Source: Bythopirellula sp041737835 | Lineage (GTDB): Bacteria > Planctomycetota > Planctomycetia > Pirellulales > Lacipirellulaceae | Strand: one strand, 5' to 3' | Length of the DNA: 64,000 bases | Assembly (NCBI GenBank): GCA_041737835.1 | Contig: JBGSQY010000040.1 | In this document: piece by piece, positions 63,416-64,000 of the stretch | Numbering within the stretch: the first letter of the stretch is position 1 | Layout of the letters: each line of letters opens with the position of its first letter | Translations under genes and position numbers: made by a program | Notes under the pieces: model-generated | Databases searched by the model: none | The model's input: the letters and a program-made list of their open reading frames with translations, nothing else | Told to the model about the DNA's origin: nothing

Positions 63416-64000
63416 TTAATTCGTGCGTTTGATAAGTGGTTTCAAAAAATCAAAAGACTGCTGTGCCACAGCGGGTCCAACGTGACAGTGGCGGCTGAGT
63501 TCCACGTTGAGCGGTCCATCATAACCCACTTCACACAGTGCGGCGACAATGGGTGGAAAGTCCATTTCCCCTTCGCTAAACATCAAATGCTCGTGAACAC
63601 CGGCGCGCATATCCTCGATGTGTATGTTGGCAAGGCGGTGATGCCAGTTGCGAATCACATTGGCAATCGGAACTTCTCCCAGGCAATGCAAATGGCCTAC
63701 GTCGAGTGTGAGCATCAGTTGTGGAGAATTGATCTGATCGAGCAATTCTAGAAAACTGGCCATCGTGTCGATGAGCATTCCCGGCTCGGGTTCAAACGCC
63801 AGGACGACGTTCTTTGCGTTGGCATAGTCGAGAACGACTCGCAAACCTTCAACCAAACGCTCCATGGCCGCCGCGCGCGATTCACCTGTCGGTAAAATCC
63901 CCGACCAGAGCGATACGCATGCGCTGCCCAGTTCAGCGGCGATGTCGATGGATTTTTTCAGAAAGTCGATGCGGATCTCGCGATCGGCCGCATTGGCTGT
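63416..64000 (-). CDS. Sugar phosphate isomerase/epimerase-like TIM barrel, EboE-like, 5' part outside the window
   Basis: The last 194 codons of a xylose-isomerase-like TIM-barrel protein; the frame remains open at the right edge, so the start is missing. Conserved parts: FEPEPGMLID (metal Glu), LTLDVGHLHCLGE (Asp and His), IHIEDMRAGVHEHLMFSEGEMDFP and a final VELSRHCH. The reading frame has an internal ATG at 63865, which is not the start. Enzymes of this fold rearrange sugars or sugar-like compounds. It is followed after two bases by the EboF-like phosphodiesterase gene and probably heads, or is within, an operon that continues to the right. Confidence 0.82.
   Translation of the reverse strand, partial: TANAADREIRIDFLKKSIDIAAELGSACVSLWSGILPTGESRAAAMERLVEGLRVVLDYANAKNVVLAFEPEPGMLIDTMASFLELLDQINSPQLMLTLDVGHLHCLGEVPIANVIRNWHHRLANIHIEDMRAGVHEHLMFSEGEMDFPPIVAALCEVGYDGPLNVELSRHCHVGPAVAQQSFDFLKPLIKRTN

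Overview
The window reads as ordinary chromosome of a planctomycete, most likely order Pirellulales. Pointers are a DUF1559 pilin-like protein with a C-terminal H-x9-DG signature, a PEP-CTERM protein, a rho / coaE / polA neighbourhood, a giant ResB-CcsA fusion, a shortened second SecA, many signal-peptide or lipoprotein genes of unknown function, and weak Shine-Dalgarno signals with GTG/TTG starts. No rRNA, tRNA, CRISPR array, prophage or replication origin was seen.

Layout. 1-6.7 kb: a YdeP-type molybdopterin oxidoreductase, a small RelB/ParE-type toxin-antitoxin pair, an M2-type metallopeptidase and two secreted proteins. 6.8-14 kb: short SecA paralogue, lipoprotein, amino-acid permease, small secreted protein, M13 peptidase. 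14-20 kb: queG and dus (tRNA modification), a very large secreted glycosidase-like protein, a sulfatase-fold pseudoenzyme. 21.5-30.5 kb: a divergent exopolysaccharide cluster (WecG/TagA transferase, O-antigen ligase-like polymerase, Wzz-like protein to the left; CelD-type acetyltransferase, polysaccharide deacetylase, flippase, GT4 transferase to the right), followed by a plsC-cdsA phospholipid pair. 32-36.6 kb: DUF1559 protein, MFS transporter, SMP-30 lactonase, alpha/beta hydrolase. 36.7-42 kb: rho, coaE, polA on the minus strand. 43.7-49.7 kb: an apparent minus-strand operon rpmB-gatC-gatA-gatB-SAM hydrolase-bioA. 49.8-57.8 kb: inositol-phosphatase family gene, an acidic HTH membrane protein, an internally duplicated lipoprotein and the cytochrome c maturation fusion.

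The right end (57.8-64 kb) is the most unusual part. It carries three genes of the ebo metabolite-traffic type (TatD hydrolase, alkaline-phosphatase-superfamily enzyme, TIM-barrel isomerase cut by the window edge). They are split by a secreted protein, a PEP-CTERM protein and a compact Y1 (HUH) transposase gene. That transposase is bracketed on both sides by the same three hairpins in mirror-image order, with a frameshift in a short A run inside the gene. This looks like a REP-associated transposase unit (REPtron) from a planctomycete.

A recurring theme is long self-complementary sequence between genes, often overlapping stop codons (6721-6787, 11404-11433, 16358-16445, 47448-47532, 58896-58925, 61386-62029). 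All functional statements are from sequence reading alone; no database search was run.
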